Source: Stratiformator vulcanicus
Lineage (GTDB): Bacteria > Planctomycetota > Planctomycetia > Planctomycetales > Planctomycetaceae
Assembly (NCBI RefSeq): GCF_007744515.1
Contig: NZ_CP036268.1
Coordinates: 3,146,712 to 3,210,711 of the forward strand
Length of the DNA: 64,000 bases
Direction: 5' to 3'
Shown piece after piece: positions 55,485 through 63,923 of this stretch (its first letter is position 1; each line of letters opens with the position of its first letter). The notes beneath the pieces were generated by a model. That model made no database searches and had not been told where the DNA came from. It worked only from the letters and a program-made list of their open reading frames with translations. A program made the position numbers and the translations under genes.

Positions 55485-55517
55485 AAAAAAGAAAGCGGCG
55501 GGGATGTCCCCGCCGCT
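55485..55517 (-). terminator. intrinsic terminator after the DegT-family gene
   Basis: On the minus strand an 11-bp perfect stem (AGCGGCGGGGA with TCCCCGCCGCT, 2-base loop, 55494-55517) is followed by T-T-C-T-T-T-T-T-T. It lies about 40 bases after the stop of the aminotransferase gene and points away from it. Confidence 0.9.
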
Positions 55518-55555
55518 CGTATCGATCGATGTGCCGTATTAAGCAAGCAACGAGA

Positions 55556-56794
55556 TCAGCCCACGCGGCGAAGCGGCAGGGTATCGCTGCCCTGTTGCTC
55601 ACTCGCGTAGAGTCGAGGCAGATTGGCCCCGCGACCGAGTGCCCGCGAAACGCCGCGAACGACTTCTTCCTGCATCGAGGCCGTCAGTTCGCTGTAAATC
55701 GGCAACGCCAGGACTTCGGCACAGGCCCGCTCACACTCGGGCATATCGCCCTCTTTGTAACCGAGGAACTCGAAGCATTTTTGCATGTGCAGGCCGATCG
55801 GATAATAGATGCCGCACCCGATGTTGTCCCCGCGCAGGCTTTGCTGCACTTCGTTCCGTTTGCCGTCCGGAACGCGAATGACGAACTGGTTGAAGATATG
55901 TCGCCGGTCGGGCAGCGTCGTGGGAAGTTCGACCCCGTCGAGCAATTCGTAGTGCCGAAACAACTCGGCGTAGCGTTTACCGTTTTGGCGTCGGGCCTCC
56001 GACCAGTCTTCCAAGTGCCGCAACTTGATGCGGAGCACGGCTGCCTGAAGCGCGTCGAGGCGACTGTTGAAACCGACCTCCACATGGTTGTACCCGCCGA
56101 CATCGCCATGCACGCGAAGGCGACGCAGTCGATTGGCGACCTCGGGATCGTCTGTGGTGATGATTCCGCCGTCGCCGGCTCCGCCGAGATTTTTGGTAGG
56201 GAAGAAGCTGAAGCAGCCGGTCGTGCCGAGAACTCCGGCCTTTCGGCCGCGATAGGCCGAACCGATGGCCTGCGCCGCATCTTCGATGACCGGGATGCCC
56301 AATCGCACCGCGATCCGCCAGATCGGCTCCATTTCGGCGCACTGGCCGAAAATGTGAACCGGCATGATTGCTTTGGTCTTGGGCGTGACGGCTGCTTCGA
56401 TTTGTTCGGGATCGATATTGAATCCGACCGGCTCAATATCGACGAACACCGGCTTGGCACCGACGCGGTGGATCGCCCCTGCGGTCGCAAAGAACGTGAA
56501 GGGACTCGTGATGACTTCGTCACCCGGCCCGACACCAGCCGCCATAAGCGACAAGATCAGGGCATCTGTGCCCGACGCGCATCCGACCGCGTGCGCCGAA
56601 TCACAATATGCAGCAATCTCTTTCTCGAGCTCCGCCACCGGCTCGCCCAAAACGAATGCCTGCTGCTCAAACAGTTCGGAAACCGTCTGCTGCACTTCGT
56701 CGCGAATGGTCGCGTACTGAGCCTTGAGATCGATCAGAGGAACTGGACAGGGGGCGGGGGCCGGGCCACCGTCTGCAAGACGGACACTGCTCAT
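55556..56794 (-). CDS. DegT/DnrJ/EryC1-family PLP aminotransferase
   Basis: Sugar aminotransferase or related PLP enzyme that transfers amino groups to nucleotide-sugar keto groups in polysaccharide or glycan synthesis. The active-site lysine is in F-F-P-T-K-N-L-G-G-A-G-D-G-G (K201 from the chosen start), and the cofactor-contact block D-A-A-Q-A-I-G-S is present. The ATG at 56794 is preferred over that at 56806 because G-G-A-G lies 6 bases upstream; both products are about 412-416 residues, the normal family length. A strong intrinsic terminator follows. No other polysaccharide gene is adjacent, so the sugar substrate cannot be named. Confidence 0.92.
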   Translation of the reverse strand: MSSVRLADGGPAPAPCPVPLIDLKAQYATIRDEVQQTVSELFEQQAFVLGEPVAELEKEIAAYCDSAHAVGCASGTDALILSLMAAGVGPGDEVITSPFTFFATAGAIHRVGAKPVFVDIEPVGFNIDPEQIEAAVTPKTKAIMPVHIFGQCAEMEPIWRIAVRLGIPVIEDAAQAIGSAYRGRKAGVLGTTGCFSFFPTKNLGGAGDGGIITTDDPEVANRLRRLRVHGDVGGYNHVEVGFNSRLDALQAAVLRIKLRHLEDWSEARRQNGKRYAELFRHYELLDGVELPTTLPDRRHIFNQFVIRVPDGKRNEVQQSLRGDNIGCGIYYPIGLHMQKCFEFLGYKEGDMPECERACAEVLALPIYSELTASMQEEVVRGVSRALGRGANLPRLYASEQQGSDTLPLRRVG

Positions 56795-56806
56795 CGGCGA
56801 CTCCAT

Positions 56807-57186
56807 TCGCTCGGCAAGTGATCGGAAAATTTGATGCGAAACCGCGGGAAGCGATTCGGCGAATCCGGTTGATAGTTCGGTCTTCGCAAGCGGTCAAGAT
56901 GAGCCGACTTTCGCCGCAACGACAATTCGACGCAGTACCGGCACGTCGATCGCTACTAACGGAGTGCGAATAACTGCCTCCCCCGCCCCGCCTCCAGTAC
57001 CCCACCATCGCTCTACATATTTCCCCACCCACCCTCGCGTAGAACTACCGACGACAACAACTGTCGTAAATCATTCCCCAAAAGCAACTTGCGCCTTTCA
57101 TCCTTGTTCGTAATAAATTTTATTGCCAAATGACATCGCGATCGGTGTGATGCGGCTCCAAGGGGTTTCTTTGAGTTAATCGGATA
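56807..57186. other. 380-bp divergent region
   Basis: Separates the minus-strand aminotransferase gene from the plus-strand exported-protein gene, so it should hold both promoters. The sequence near 57110-57130 is AT-rich (gttcgtaataaattttattgcc), which is the likely -10 area of the plus gene, but I cannot fix the hexamers. No gene is seen. Confidence 0.45.
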
Positions 57187-57789
57187 ATGCAAATCGCTGA
57201 AATGTTGGGCAGACAACACGCTACACCGAGCATTCTCGCGGGCGTCCTCTCAATCGGCGGCGGTCTACTCGCATTCGGCCTCGCCGAGGCCCGCGATGAT
57301 CGCGATGAGGTAACCGAGTTCGTCGCATCACGCGACGCGGCCTACGAAGCCGTCAGCAAAATGCTGAACACGCCGGCGGAGGGTTTGACGAGAACGTTAC
57401 CGACCGAGCCACTTAACGTGCAGTATCGATTCAGAAAGGCGAGTATTGAGGCAGTCCGACTCAGTCTGCAAAACGGACCGTGGTCGGCCCACCGATTTCT
57501 CGTGGCTGCCTATTCCACAGAGACCAAAGACCGTTTGCGCGACGATGCTCTTGATCCCGACCGATTCAATTCGATCGACAAGACGCTCGATTTACTCGTT
57601 GCCGAACTGGATAACCACGGTTTCGTTTCCCGAAAACCGGCTTCAATTAGTCGGCATCGGAGCGACCGAGAGATTTTGCTCCGTCGCGATGGGCCGGGGC
57701 ACATCGAGGTTCTAGCTCGTGCGTCGTGGGACCCCGAGGAACGGGGATGGTTCTTGAATCTAAGAATCAACGAGAGCTTCGAACAGTGA
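57187..57789 (+). CDS. exported protein of unknown function
   Basis: The 200-residue product begins with a short charged segment and a hydrophobic stretch (I-L-A-G-V-L-S-I-G-G-G-L-L-A-F-G-L-A) of signal or anchor type. The mature part is mixed alpha/beta, charged, and ends W-F-L-N-L-R-I-N-E-S-F-E-Q. No family is recognised. The start ATG at 57187 has no strong Shine-Dalgarno, and an ATG at 57202 is also in frame. The gene converges with the IlvE-type gene after about 35 bp. Confidence 0.7.
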   Translation: MQIAEMLGRQHATPSILAGVLSIGGGLLAFGLAEARDDRDEVTEFVASRDAAYEAVSKMLNTPAEGLTRTLPTEPLNVQYRFRKASIEAVRLSLQNGPWSAHRFLVAAYSTETKDRLRDDALDPDRFNSIDKTLDLLVAELDNHGFVSRKPASISRHRSDREILLRRDGPGHIEVLARASWDPEERGWFLNLRINESFEQ

Positions 57790-57825
57790 GGCGATAAAGC
57801 GATCAAGTGCCCGACCTCGCGTGGT

Positions 57826-58683
57826 TCATTTTCGGGTCAGATCGCGGAAGGCCTCAAGTAATCGATTGGTCGTTCGGCCCGGTTTGCCATCGCCGATCGG
57901 ACGACCGTCCAAACTGATGACCGGCACGACTTCCGCCGCTGAGCCGGTGAGGAAGCACTCGTCCGCCACGTAGAGATCATGCCGAGTCAGGGTGACCTCT
58001 TCTGATGGGATTTCCGCCTCCCTGGCCAGTCGCAATACCGCGCGGCGGGTAATGCCGTCGAGAATCCCCGCATCAATCGGCGGCGTCTTCAGCACGCCGT
58101 GCTTCACAATGAAAATATTGTCGCCGGTACATTCGGCGACTTCGCCTTTGTGATTCATCATCAAAGCCTCAACGGTTCCGGCGTCCGACCCCTCGACTTT
58201 GGCCATGATGTTGTTGAGGTAGTTGAGCGACTTAATTCGCGGGCTCAGCGCCTGCGGGTGATTACGGATCGTGCTCGCCGTCACCAGCGGCATGCCCTCT
58301 TCGTAAATTTCCGGCGGATAAAGCGTGATCGTATCGGCGATAATGATGACCTGCGGATCGCTCGTGCGGCGGATATCGAGTCCCAACGACCCGGATCCCC
58401 GCGTCACAACAAGTCGCACGTAGCCGTCGGAGATGTTGTTGGCCGCGACCGTCTTCTCAACCGCCCGCGTCATTTCGTCTGGCGACATCGGAATTTCGAG
58501 CCGGATCGCTCGCGCGCTCTCGAACAGCCGTTCGATGTGCTCGGGATGCAAGAAGACTTTGCCGCCGTAGACGCGGATGCCTTCGAAGACGCCGTCGCCG
58601 TAGAGCAGGCCGTGATCAAAGACGCTGACGGTCGCCTCTTCCTTGGGCACGAGTCGGTCGTTGAGAAACACCTGCAGCGACAT
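57826..58683 (-). CDS. ilvE: class IV PLP aminotransferase, branched-chain type (IlvE-like)
   Basis: Transfers the amino group between glutamate and branched-chain 2-keto acids; the class also includes D-alanine aminotransferase and 4-amino-4-deoxychorismate lyase. From ATG 58683 the product has 285 residues: V-F-D-H-G-L-L-Y-G-D-G-V-F-E-G-I-R near the N-terminus, the PLP lysine at K151 in I-K-S-L-N-Y-L-N-N-I, and then G-E-V-A-E-C-T-G-D-N-I-F, typical of the branched-chain group. I choose 58683 because a G-A-G-A-G-G-A-G block lies about 7 bases upstream; longer in-frame starts run over that ribosome site. The gene stands alone; its substrate range is inferred. Confidence 0.88.
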   Translation of the reverse strand: MSLQVFLNDRLVPKEEATVSVFDHGLLYGDGVFEGIRVYGGKVFLHPEHIERLFESARAIRLEIPMSPDEMTRAVEKTVAANNISDGYVRLVVTRGSGSLGLDIRRTSDPQVIIIADTITLYPPEIYEEGMPLVTASTIRNHPQALSPRIKSLNYLNNIMAKVEGSDAGTVEALMMNHKGEVAECTGDNIFIVKHGVLKTPPIDAGILDGITRRAVLRLAREAEIPSEEVTLTRHDLYVADECFLTGSAAEVVPVISLDGRPIGDGKPGRTTNRLLEAFRDLTRK

Positions 58684-58803
58684 CAGCATCTCCTCTCGGG
58701 GCGAATACGGTTCCGCGTATCTCACCCGACCAGCCCCAAGTCGGCAAGGTTCACGCGAAGGGGAGGGGGGAAGAGGGAGGCGTGCGCCTTCTGGTGAAGC
58801 GGC

Positions 58804-58852
<49 letters not shown>

Positions 58853-58929
58853 ATCGCATCGAGCTTCACCGCTCAACTCTCGACACTGGACTCTCAACGC
58901 TCGACCCTTCGCAAACGGCCCGCGCAACA

Positions 58930-58953
58930 AAAAACCCCGCCTGAAAAGCGGGG
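58930..58953 (-). terminator. minus-strand intrinsic terminator
   Basis: Read on the minus strand: GCCCCGC, loop TTTTCAG, GCGGGG, then a T-run. It is about 300 bases downstream of the S41 gene stop, and would stop read-through from there into the IlvE-type gene on the same strand. Confidence 0.8.
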
Positions 58954-58970
58954 CATTCACCAGCAGACTT

Positions 58971-59096
58971 TCACCTCTCACCTCTCACCTCTCACCTCTC
59001 ACCACTCACCACTCACCACTCACCACTCACCACTCACCACTCACCACTCACCACTCACCACTCACCACTCACCACTCACCTCTCAACTCTCACCTC
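58971..59096 (+). repeat. heptamer tandem array TCACCTC/TCACCAC, 18 units
   Basis: Eighteen 7-base units in one phase: four TCACCTC, eleven TCACCAC, then TCACCTC, TCAACTC, TCACCTC. Copy-number variation by slippage is likely. There are no spacers, so it is not a CRISPR array. Confidence 0.93.
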
Positions 59097-59191
59097 TCTC
59101 ACAAATCCGGGGAGGACAAACGAATCCATTCGTCGGTGCTCTTCAGATTTGACTCTGTCGCGCTCCCTGTCGGTCGCGGCTATACTCCTCC

Positions 59192-59212
59192 CCGCTTTCC
59201 GCTTTCCGCTTT
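59192..59212 (+). repeat. short heptamer array CCGCTTT, 3 units
   Basis: Three units of CCGCTTT directly upstream of the terminator at 59214. A fourth 7-base-period motif in the same gap. Confidence 0.75.
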
Positions 59213-59213
59213 C

Positions 59214-59236
59214 AAAAAAGTGCCTCGTCTTGAGGC
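59214..59236 (-). terminator. minus-strand intrinsic terminator after the S41 gene
   Basis: On the minus strand GCCTC, loop AAGAC, GAGGC, then ACTTTTTT. It lies about 20 bases past the stop codon of the S41 protease gene. Confidence 0.8.
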
Positions 59237-59257
59237 GTTTCGCGGTCCTGATCTCTC

Positions 59258-61138
59258 TTAGCGTCGGCTGAGCTGATCGTAGTTCACACCACGCTCAGCC
59301 GCCGAAGCCATCTCCCGGACGTCGTTGCCGGTCGCTGCTTTGTGAGCGGCGATGACATCGACATCCTGCGTCAGCGGTTTCAGCAGATCGTAGTTGCCGT
59401 CGCGGACTTCGATGTCCGGTGTCACACCGGCTCCGGCCATCTTGCGTCCCGTCGGCGAGTAAAACAGAGCAGTCGTAATCTTCAGGTTGCCCCGAACAGT
59501 GCTGACCGGGAAGTGCGTCTGCACCGTGCCCTTGCCGTACGACCGGCGTCCCACAACCACTCCGCGACGATTGTCCTGAATCGCGGCGGCGAAGATTTCA
59601 CTGGCACTCGCACTGTTTTCATCAACCAGCACAACCAGCGGAACCTTCCAGGTTCGGGCTCGGCTCGCACTTTCCGACATGTTGTCCTCAGCCGTGCGGC
59701 CTTTCGTCGAGACGATGCCACCCGAAGGCAGAAACTTGTTCGAGACACTGATCGCCGTAGTGAGCAGACCGCCCGGGTTGCCCCGCAGGTCGAACACGAG
59801 CGATTTCATGCCTTTGTTGTGAAGGTCCCACAGGGCTTCGTCCATTTCCTTGTCGGTCGTGGCGGCGAACTTGTCGAGCTTGATGTAGCCCACACCCGCC
59901 CGGCTGTCGATCATTTTCGCTTCACTCACGCTTCGCAGTTCCACCTGAGCACGTCGCAACGTGACCGAGTTGCTCGCCCCGTTGGCCTTCGCAATCCCGA
60001 GCATGACCGGCGAGCCGATCGGTCCGGTGATGAGGTCGACCGCGTAGTCGAGGCTGCGTCCCTTCAGGCTCTGCCCGTTGATCGATGTGATGACGTCACC
60101 TCGCTCGACCCCGCCAGCTTCGGCAGGACCGCCACGCAGAGCCCGCACCACGATAATCCCGTTGTCGTGCGGCTTAATCTCGACACCGATTCCGACAACG
60201 TGCGTGTCCATCACACCGGCGGTCTTGCCGGGGACATCGAGGACGGCTCCCTGTCGGCCCGACGGGTCTTCCGGCAGGAAGGCCGAGTATTTGTCGAGCG
60301 ATTCAGTCGCACCGTAGACAAACTCCGCGGCGACGGCCGTTCCGCCCAGGTTCAGCGTGCTGGAAGCCACGTTGGCGACACAGTACATGGCGTTCATGGC
60401 ATCGTTGGCATTCGAGATCGAACGGCTCGCGATGCACTCGTCTACTCCCCGTTCGAAGGCCGCGATACGATCCCGGCTCGGATTGAGGTTGTAGGCCCGT
60501 TGAAATTCCGGATTCGAAACCGCTCGCTTCAAGTTCGTCACAGCCTGTGCCACCCGATCCTGATAAGAGGTCGGCTCGTAGTGCCGGGCATCGATCATCC
60601 GCGAAATCTCCATGTAGAGATTCACGAATTGCTGACCGCTGGTCGACTGGATGAACCGCAGCGTGACGGGGTTGCCGTAGCGTTGGCTCAACTTGGCGTC
60701 GACAAGATCGACACCGGTCGGTTCAGCCGGTTGAGTCGGAACAGCCGGTTCCCGTCCGAAGTCGAGGTCGATCGGATTGCGATCGAGATTTCGATCGATC
60801 GGGCGATTCCGGAACAACTCGTCGTAGTTCCGAAGCGGAGTGCGATCACGCTGATCGTTGACCGGCTTCCGCGTCCGATAGTCGATTTGGCGATCGTAGC
60901 TTCCGTTATTGCTTCGGTCGTTGCTGATTCGATCGTTGTCGCGGCTGCGATAGTCGCGTCGATCCAACCGCAGGTCTTGCTCATATCGCGAGTCGAAGTT
61001 CGACCGAACCGAGTCGGTCGCGAACGTCGACGGCGCGGGGCCGAAGTCGGCAGCGGCCAACGGAGCCGCGAGAACCGTGGCAGTGAGCACTGAGATCGCC
61101 CACTGCGAAGCGTTTTGAAAAAGGGTCGAAATATTCAT
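59258..61138 (-). CDS. exported S41 carboxyl-terminal processing protease with PDZ domain
   Basis: Serine/lysine-dyad protease of the CtpA/Prc/S41 family acting in the periplasm on proteins with exposed C-terminal tails. From ATG 61138 the product has 626 residues: signal peptide ending A-A-A-D near 30, an Arg/Asp/Ser/Asn-rich low-complexity linker of about 90 residues (about 45-130), a helical part, the PDZ domain (about 310-385; G-I-I-V-V-R-A-L-R-G-G-P-A-E-A-G-G-V), and the catalytic core with S-A-S-A-S-E (about 509-514) and the general-base lysine K536 in S-Y-G-K-G-T-V-Q. The Arg/Asp-rich linker is unusual. The ATG has A-G-G-A about 8 bases upstream. It is 108 bp downstream of csrA. Confidence 0.93.
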   Translation of the reverse strand: MNISTLFQNASQWAISVLTATVLAAPLAAADFGPAPSTFATDSVRSNFDSRYEQDLRLDRRDYRSRDNDRISNDRSNNGSYDRQIDYRTRKPVNDQRDRTPLRNYDELFRNRPIDRNLDRNPIDLDFGREPAVPTQPAEPTGVDLVDAKLSQRYGNPVTLRFIQSTSGQQFVNLYMEISRMIDARHYEPTSYQDRVAQAVTNLKRAVSNPEFQRAYNLNPSRDRIAAFERGVDECIASRSISNANDAMNAMYCVANVASSTLNLGGTAVAAEFVYGATESLDKYSAFLPEDPSGRQGAVLDVPGKTAGVMDTHVVGIGVEIKPHDNGIIVVRALRGGPAEAGGVERGDVITSINGQSLKGRSLDYAVDLITGPIGSPVMLGIAKANGASNSVTLRRAQVELRSVSEAKMIDSRAGVGYIKLDKFAATTDKEMDEALWDLHNKGMKSLVFDLRGNPGGLLTTAISVSNKFLPSGGIVSTKGRTAEDNMSESASRARTWKVPLVVLVDENSASASEIFAAAIQDNRRGVVVGRRSYGKGTVQTHFPVSTVRGNLKITTALFYSPTGRKMAGAGVTPDIEVRDGNYDLLKPLTQDVDVIAAHKAATGNDVREMASAAERGVNYDQLSRR

Positions 61139-61246
61139 GGGAGTGATCCTCTCCGTCAATTGGATTCTTGGATAAGTGAGTCGGAAATCCGTTTTGGTGG
61201 GCGGCATCCGTCCTGATCCGACAGTCGCCGCATTCGCTTCGATTGC

Positions 61247-61522
61247 TCAGACAGCCTGAGGCAGCACGAAGTAGCCTGAGTAGCTGACCGTCGCCGGCAT
61301 CGCCGCCGAGTCTTCGAAATCGGGCGTGACGACAGCCTTCTCAGCGTCGTCTTCCCCGGTCGGCTCTTCGTCCCGCACGGCCAGTTCGCCACGCAGCACG
61401 CGGATGTCGCTGGGAGCATCGATGCCGATCTTAACGGAACCCTTCCCAGTCCGGATCACCTTGATCGTGACGTTGTCGCCAATTTGAATCGTTTCAGCCT
61501 GCTTACGAGTCAAAACTAACAT
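61247..61522 (-). CDS. csrA: carbon storage regulator CsrA with extended C-terminus
   Basis: Small RNA-binding dimeric regulator that binds GGA motifs near ribosome sites and represses or activates translation. The N-terminus M-L-V-L-T-R-K-Q-A-E-T-I-Q-I-G-D-N-V-T-I and the middle V-K-I-G-I-D-A-P-S-D-I-R-V-L-R are canonical. At 91 residues it exceeds the usual 60-70 by an acidic tail of about 30 residues (about 53-91), a variation seen in some planctomycetes. The start has an excellent A-G-G-A-G-G-A-G Shine-Dalgarno 7 bases upstream. It precedes the S41 protease gene on the same strand, possibly in one operon. Confidence 0.95.
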   Translation of the reverse strand: MLVLTRKQAETIQIGDNVTIKVIRTGKGSVKIGIDAPSDIRVLRGELAVRDEEPTGEDDAEKAVVTPDFEDSAAMPATVSYSGYFVLPQAV

Positions 61523-62096
61523 TGCCCTACTCCTCCTGAATGTGGCCGCGTTTGGCGGCCGGGTGATGGACCCGGTAGTCAGGACCGCAAGTCTGACGTC
61601 CGTGTCACTGTGTTGTTCGGAAGAATCAATTTGCGAACGGTGTGCCGGAGCCGGTGCCGAAAGTCGCTTTTCGCATTGACTTTTTGCAAGTCACTTATAT
61701 GAATGCATTTACATTTTTATTTGGCGCGCCACACAACCGGATTCCCCCTTGTAAGTTCGTCGAATCCCCCAATCCGAAATCGGAAGGATTACAATCCTTC
61801 GCGCGCCAATTCGAAACGTGTCATAATGATGGCGACAGGTTGAATCATTTTGACTCGACCCGTGCCCGTGGGGAGAACCCCGATTATGGCGGTCGGGGCG
61901 ATTACGCGGCTTGAGCCGTTTCGAAGCACTCTCGACAGCGGGTGCTCGGCCAATGTATGCCCCCTCGAAGTGCCCGGACGAATTGCAAAGCGACCGGGGT
62001 GCGCTATACTCGCCGCCGGTCTGATCGGAATGATCAGATTCGATCGACGAGACCGATTCACGCACGACATTTTCACACACGACATTGGGGCCAGAC
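61523..62096. other. 574-bp divergent region between csrA and gatC
   Basis: No gene. It contains the csrA leader and, on the plus strand, a good promoter for gatCA (61983-62010). The area around 61690-61730 is AT-rich and may hold the csrA promoter, but no clear hexamers were found. Confidence 0.5.
61983..62010 (+). promoter_or_regulatory. candidate sigma-70-type promoter of gatCA
   Basis: TTGCAA at 61983-61988 and TATACT at 62005-62010 with 16 bases between, about 87 bases upstream of the gatC start. Nothing else in this gap matches as well. Transcription start would be near 62017. Confidence 0.6.
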
Positions 62097-62396
62097 GTGG
62101 CTGAGCAGTTCACCAGCGAAGACGTTAGAAAGGTCGCCTCACTGGCCCGACTCCGACTCGAAGATGCCGAGTTGGAGACATTCGCCGGGCAGATGACCGA
62201 CATCCTCAAATACGTGGAGATGCTCGAAGAGGTCGACACGGAGGGCGTCGAACCGATGGCCCACGCGGTTGAGCGCAGCAATGTCCTCCGCGAGGACGAA
62301 CCGACGCAGATGCTTCCGCGCGAGGCGGCCCTCGCCAATGCTCCGAAGACCGACGGCAAGTTCTTTCTGGTGCCGCAAATTATCGACGCCGAATAA
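62097..62396 (+). CDS. gatC: Asp-tRNA(Asn)/Glu-tRNA(Gln) amidotransferase subunit GatC
   Basis: Small subunit that bridges GatA and GatB in the complex that converts misacylated Glu-tRNA(Gln) or Asp-tRNA(Asn) to the correct aminoacyl-tRNA. From the GTG at 62097 it has 99 residues and starts A-E-Q-F-T-S-E-D-V-R-K-V-A-S-L-A-R-L, typical of GatC; it has the later conserved L-R-E-D-E-P-T and ends F-F-L-V-P-Q-I. A TTG at 62085 would add four residues and is also possible; neither has a strong Shine-Dalgarno. gatA follows after 51 bp, and gatB is not in the window. Confidence 0.92.
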   Translation: MAEQFTSEDVRKVASLARLRLEDAELETFAGQMTDILKYVEMLEEVDTEGVEPMAHAVERSNVLREDEPTQMLPREAALANAPKTDGKFFLVPQIIDAE

Positions 62397-62447
62397 GCGG
62401 ACTCGGCCCCAACTGGCGGAATCGGATCAGATCAGGATACGAGATTT

Positions 62448-63923
62448 ATGGCTCAGGCAGACCAGATCATCGCAAAATCGGCTGACGAACTCGCCCGACT
62501 CATCGCGGACGGCGGCCTCTCATCGACCGAAGTCACGACCGCGTTTCTCGACCGCATTGACGCAGTCGACTCGCAGGTGGAAGCCTTCCTGCACGTCGAT
62601 CGCGAAGACGCCCTCAAACAAGCCGGGGAGGTCGACAACAAGCGGTCAGCCGGAGAAGCCCTCGGCCCGCTCGCCGGCGTACCAATTGCGGTCAAGGATG
62701 TCCTCTGCGATGAGACGAAGGCCTGCACCTGTGCGAGCCGGATGCTGGAGAACTTCCGGCCGCCTTATTCGTCGCACGTCGTCAACAGGTTGAAGGCGGC
62801 CGACGCCGTATTGATTGGCCGCACAAACATGGACGAGTTTGCGATGGGCTCGTCGACCGAGAATTCGGGCTTCCAGAAAACGAAGAATCCGTGGAGCCTC
62901 GACAGCACCCCCGGCGGCTCCAGTGGCGGAAGCGCTGCCGCGGTCGCGGCTTCGATGGCCCCGCTCGCCCTCGGCACCGACACCGGTGGCTCGATCCGCC
63001 AACCGGCCGGCTTTTGCGGTATTGTCGGCTTGAAGCCCACGTATGGCCGCGTCTCACGATACGGTCTCGTCGCCTTTGCCAGTTCGCTCGATCAAGTGGG
63101 GCCGATGTCTCACGACGTCTCCGGATCGGCCCGGTTACTGCAGGCGATCGCGGGGCATGATCCGCTCGATTCGACTTCGCTGCCCGAGCCGGTCCCCGAT
63201 TATCTCTCGACGATCGACCAACCGATCGACGGACTCCGCATCGGTATCTGCCGGGAGCACTACGGCGAAGGCCTCAGCCCCGAAGTCGACCGGGCGGTGC
63301 AGGCGGCGGTCGACACTTATATCGAGCAGGGGGCCGAGGTCGTCGACGTTGAGTTGCCCCATTCGAAGTACTCCGTCGCGACCTACTACATCATTGCGCC
63401 GTCGGAGGCCTCCAGTAACCTCGCCCGCTATGACGGTATTCACTACGGCTACCGGGCCGAGAAGTTCGACGACATGATCGACCTTTACGCCCGCAGCCGT
63501 GGTGAGTCGTTCGGGGCCGAAGTGAAACGCCGCATCATGCTCGGGACTTACGCCCTGAGCGCCGGGTACAGCGATCAGTATTACAACAAAGCCTTGAAGG
63601 TCCGCCGGTTGATCCGCCGTGACTTCGACGATGCGTTCTCCAAAGTCGACGTAATCCTCTCGCCGGTCACGCCGTCGCCCGCATTCAAGATCGGCGAGTT
63701 GGCCGATGACCCGCTCGCGATGTACCTCTCGGACATCTACACGATCAGTGCGAATCTCGCCGGCATTCCCGGCATTTCGATTCCTGCGGGTCAGAGCGAA
63801 AGCGGACTTCCGATCGGCCTGCAATTACTCGGCCCGACCTTCGGCGAGGAAACCCTCTTCCGCGCTGCCCGCATGTTCGAACAACGCACCGACTGGCATA
63901 AACAGCGAGCTGCGCTCGCGTAG
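62448..63923 (+). CDS. gatA: Asp-tRNA(Asn)/Glu-tRNA(Gln) amidotransferase subunit GatA
   Basis: Glutaminase/amidase subunit that releases ammonia from glutamine for transamidation of mischarged tRNA. The 491 residues carry the amidase catalytic triad: K83 (G-V-P-I-A-V-K-D), cis-Ser S158 in T-P-G-G-S-S-G-G-S and nucleophile S182 in D-T-G-G-S-I-R-Q-P. The length and all blocks are normal. It follows gatC closely in the same direction. Its stop codon is fused to the start of a heptamer hairpin at the window end. The pair suggests that this organism makes Gln-tRNA and/or Asn-tRNA by the indirect pathway. Confidence 0.97.
   Translation: MAQADQIIAKSADELARLIADGGLSSTEVTTAFLDRIDAVDSQVEAFLHVDREDALKQAGEVDNKRSAGEALGPLAGVPIAVKDVLCDETKACTCASRMLENFRPPYSSHVVNRLKAADAVLIGRTNMDEFAMGSSTENSGFQKTKNPWSLDSTPGGSSGGSAAAVAASMAPLALGTDTGGSIRQPAGFCGIVGLKPTYGRVSRYGLVAFASSLDQVGPMSHDVSGSARLLQAIAGHDPLDSTSLPEPVPDYLSTIDQPIDGLRIGICREHYGEGLSPEVDRAVQAAVDTYIEQGAEVVDVELPHSKYSVATYYIIAPSEASSNLARYDGIHYGYRAEKFDDMIDLYARSRGESFGAEVKRRIMLGTYALSAGYSDQYYNKALKVRRLIRRDFDDAFSKVDVILSPVTPSPAFKIGELADDPLAMYLSDIYTISANLAGIPGISIPAGQSESGLPIGLQLLGPTFGEETLFRAARMFEQRTDWHKQRAALA

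Noticed and set aside
58971-59096. CRISPR array
   Set aside because: The 7-base units are contiguous with no spacers, and no cas gene is present.
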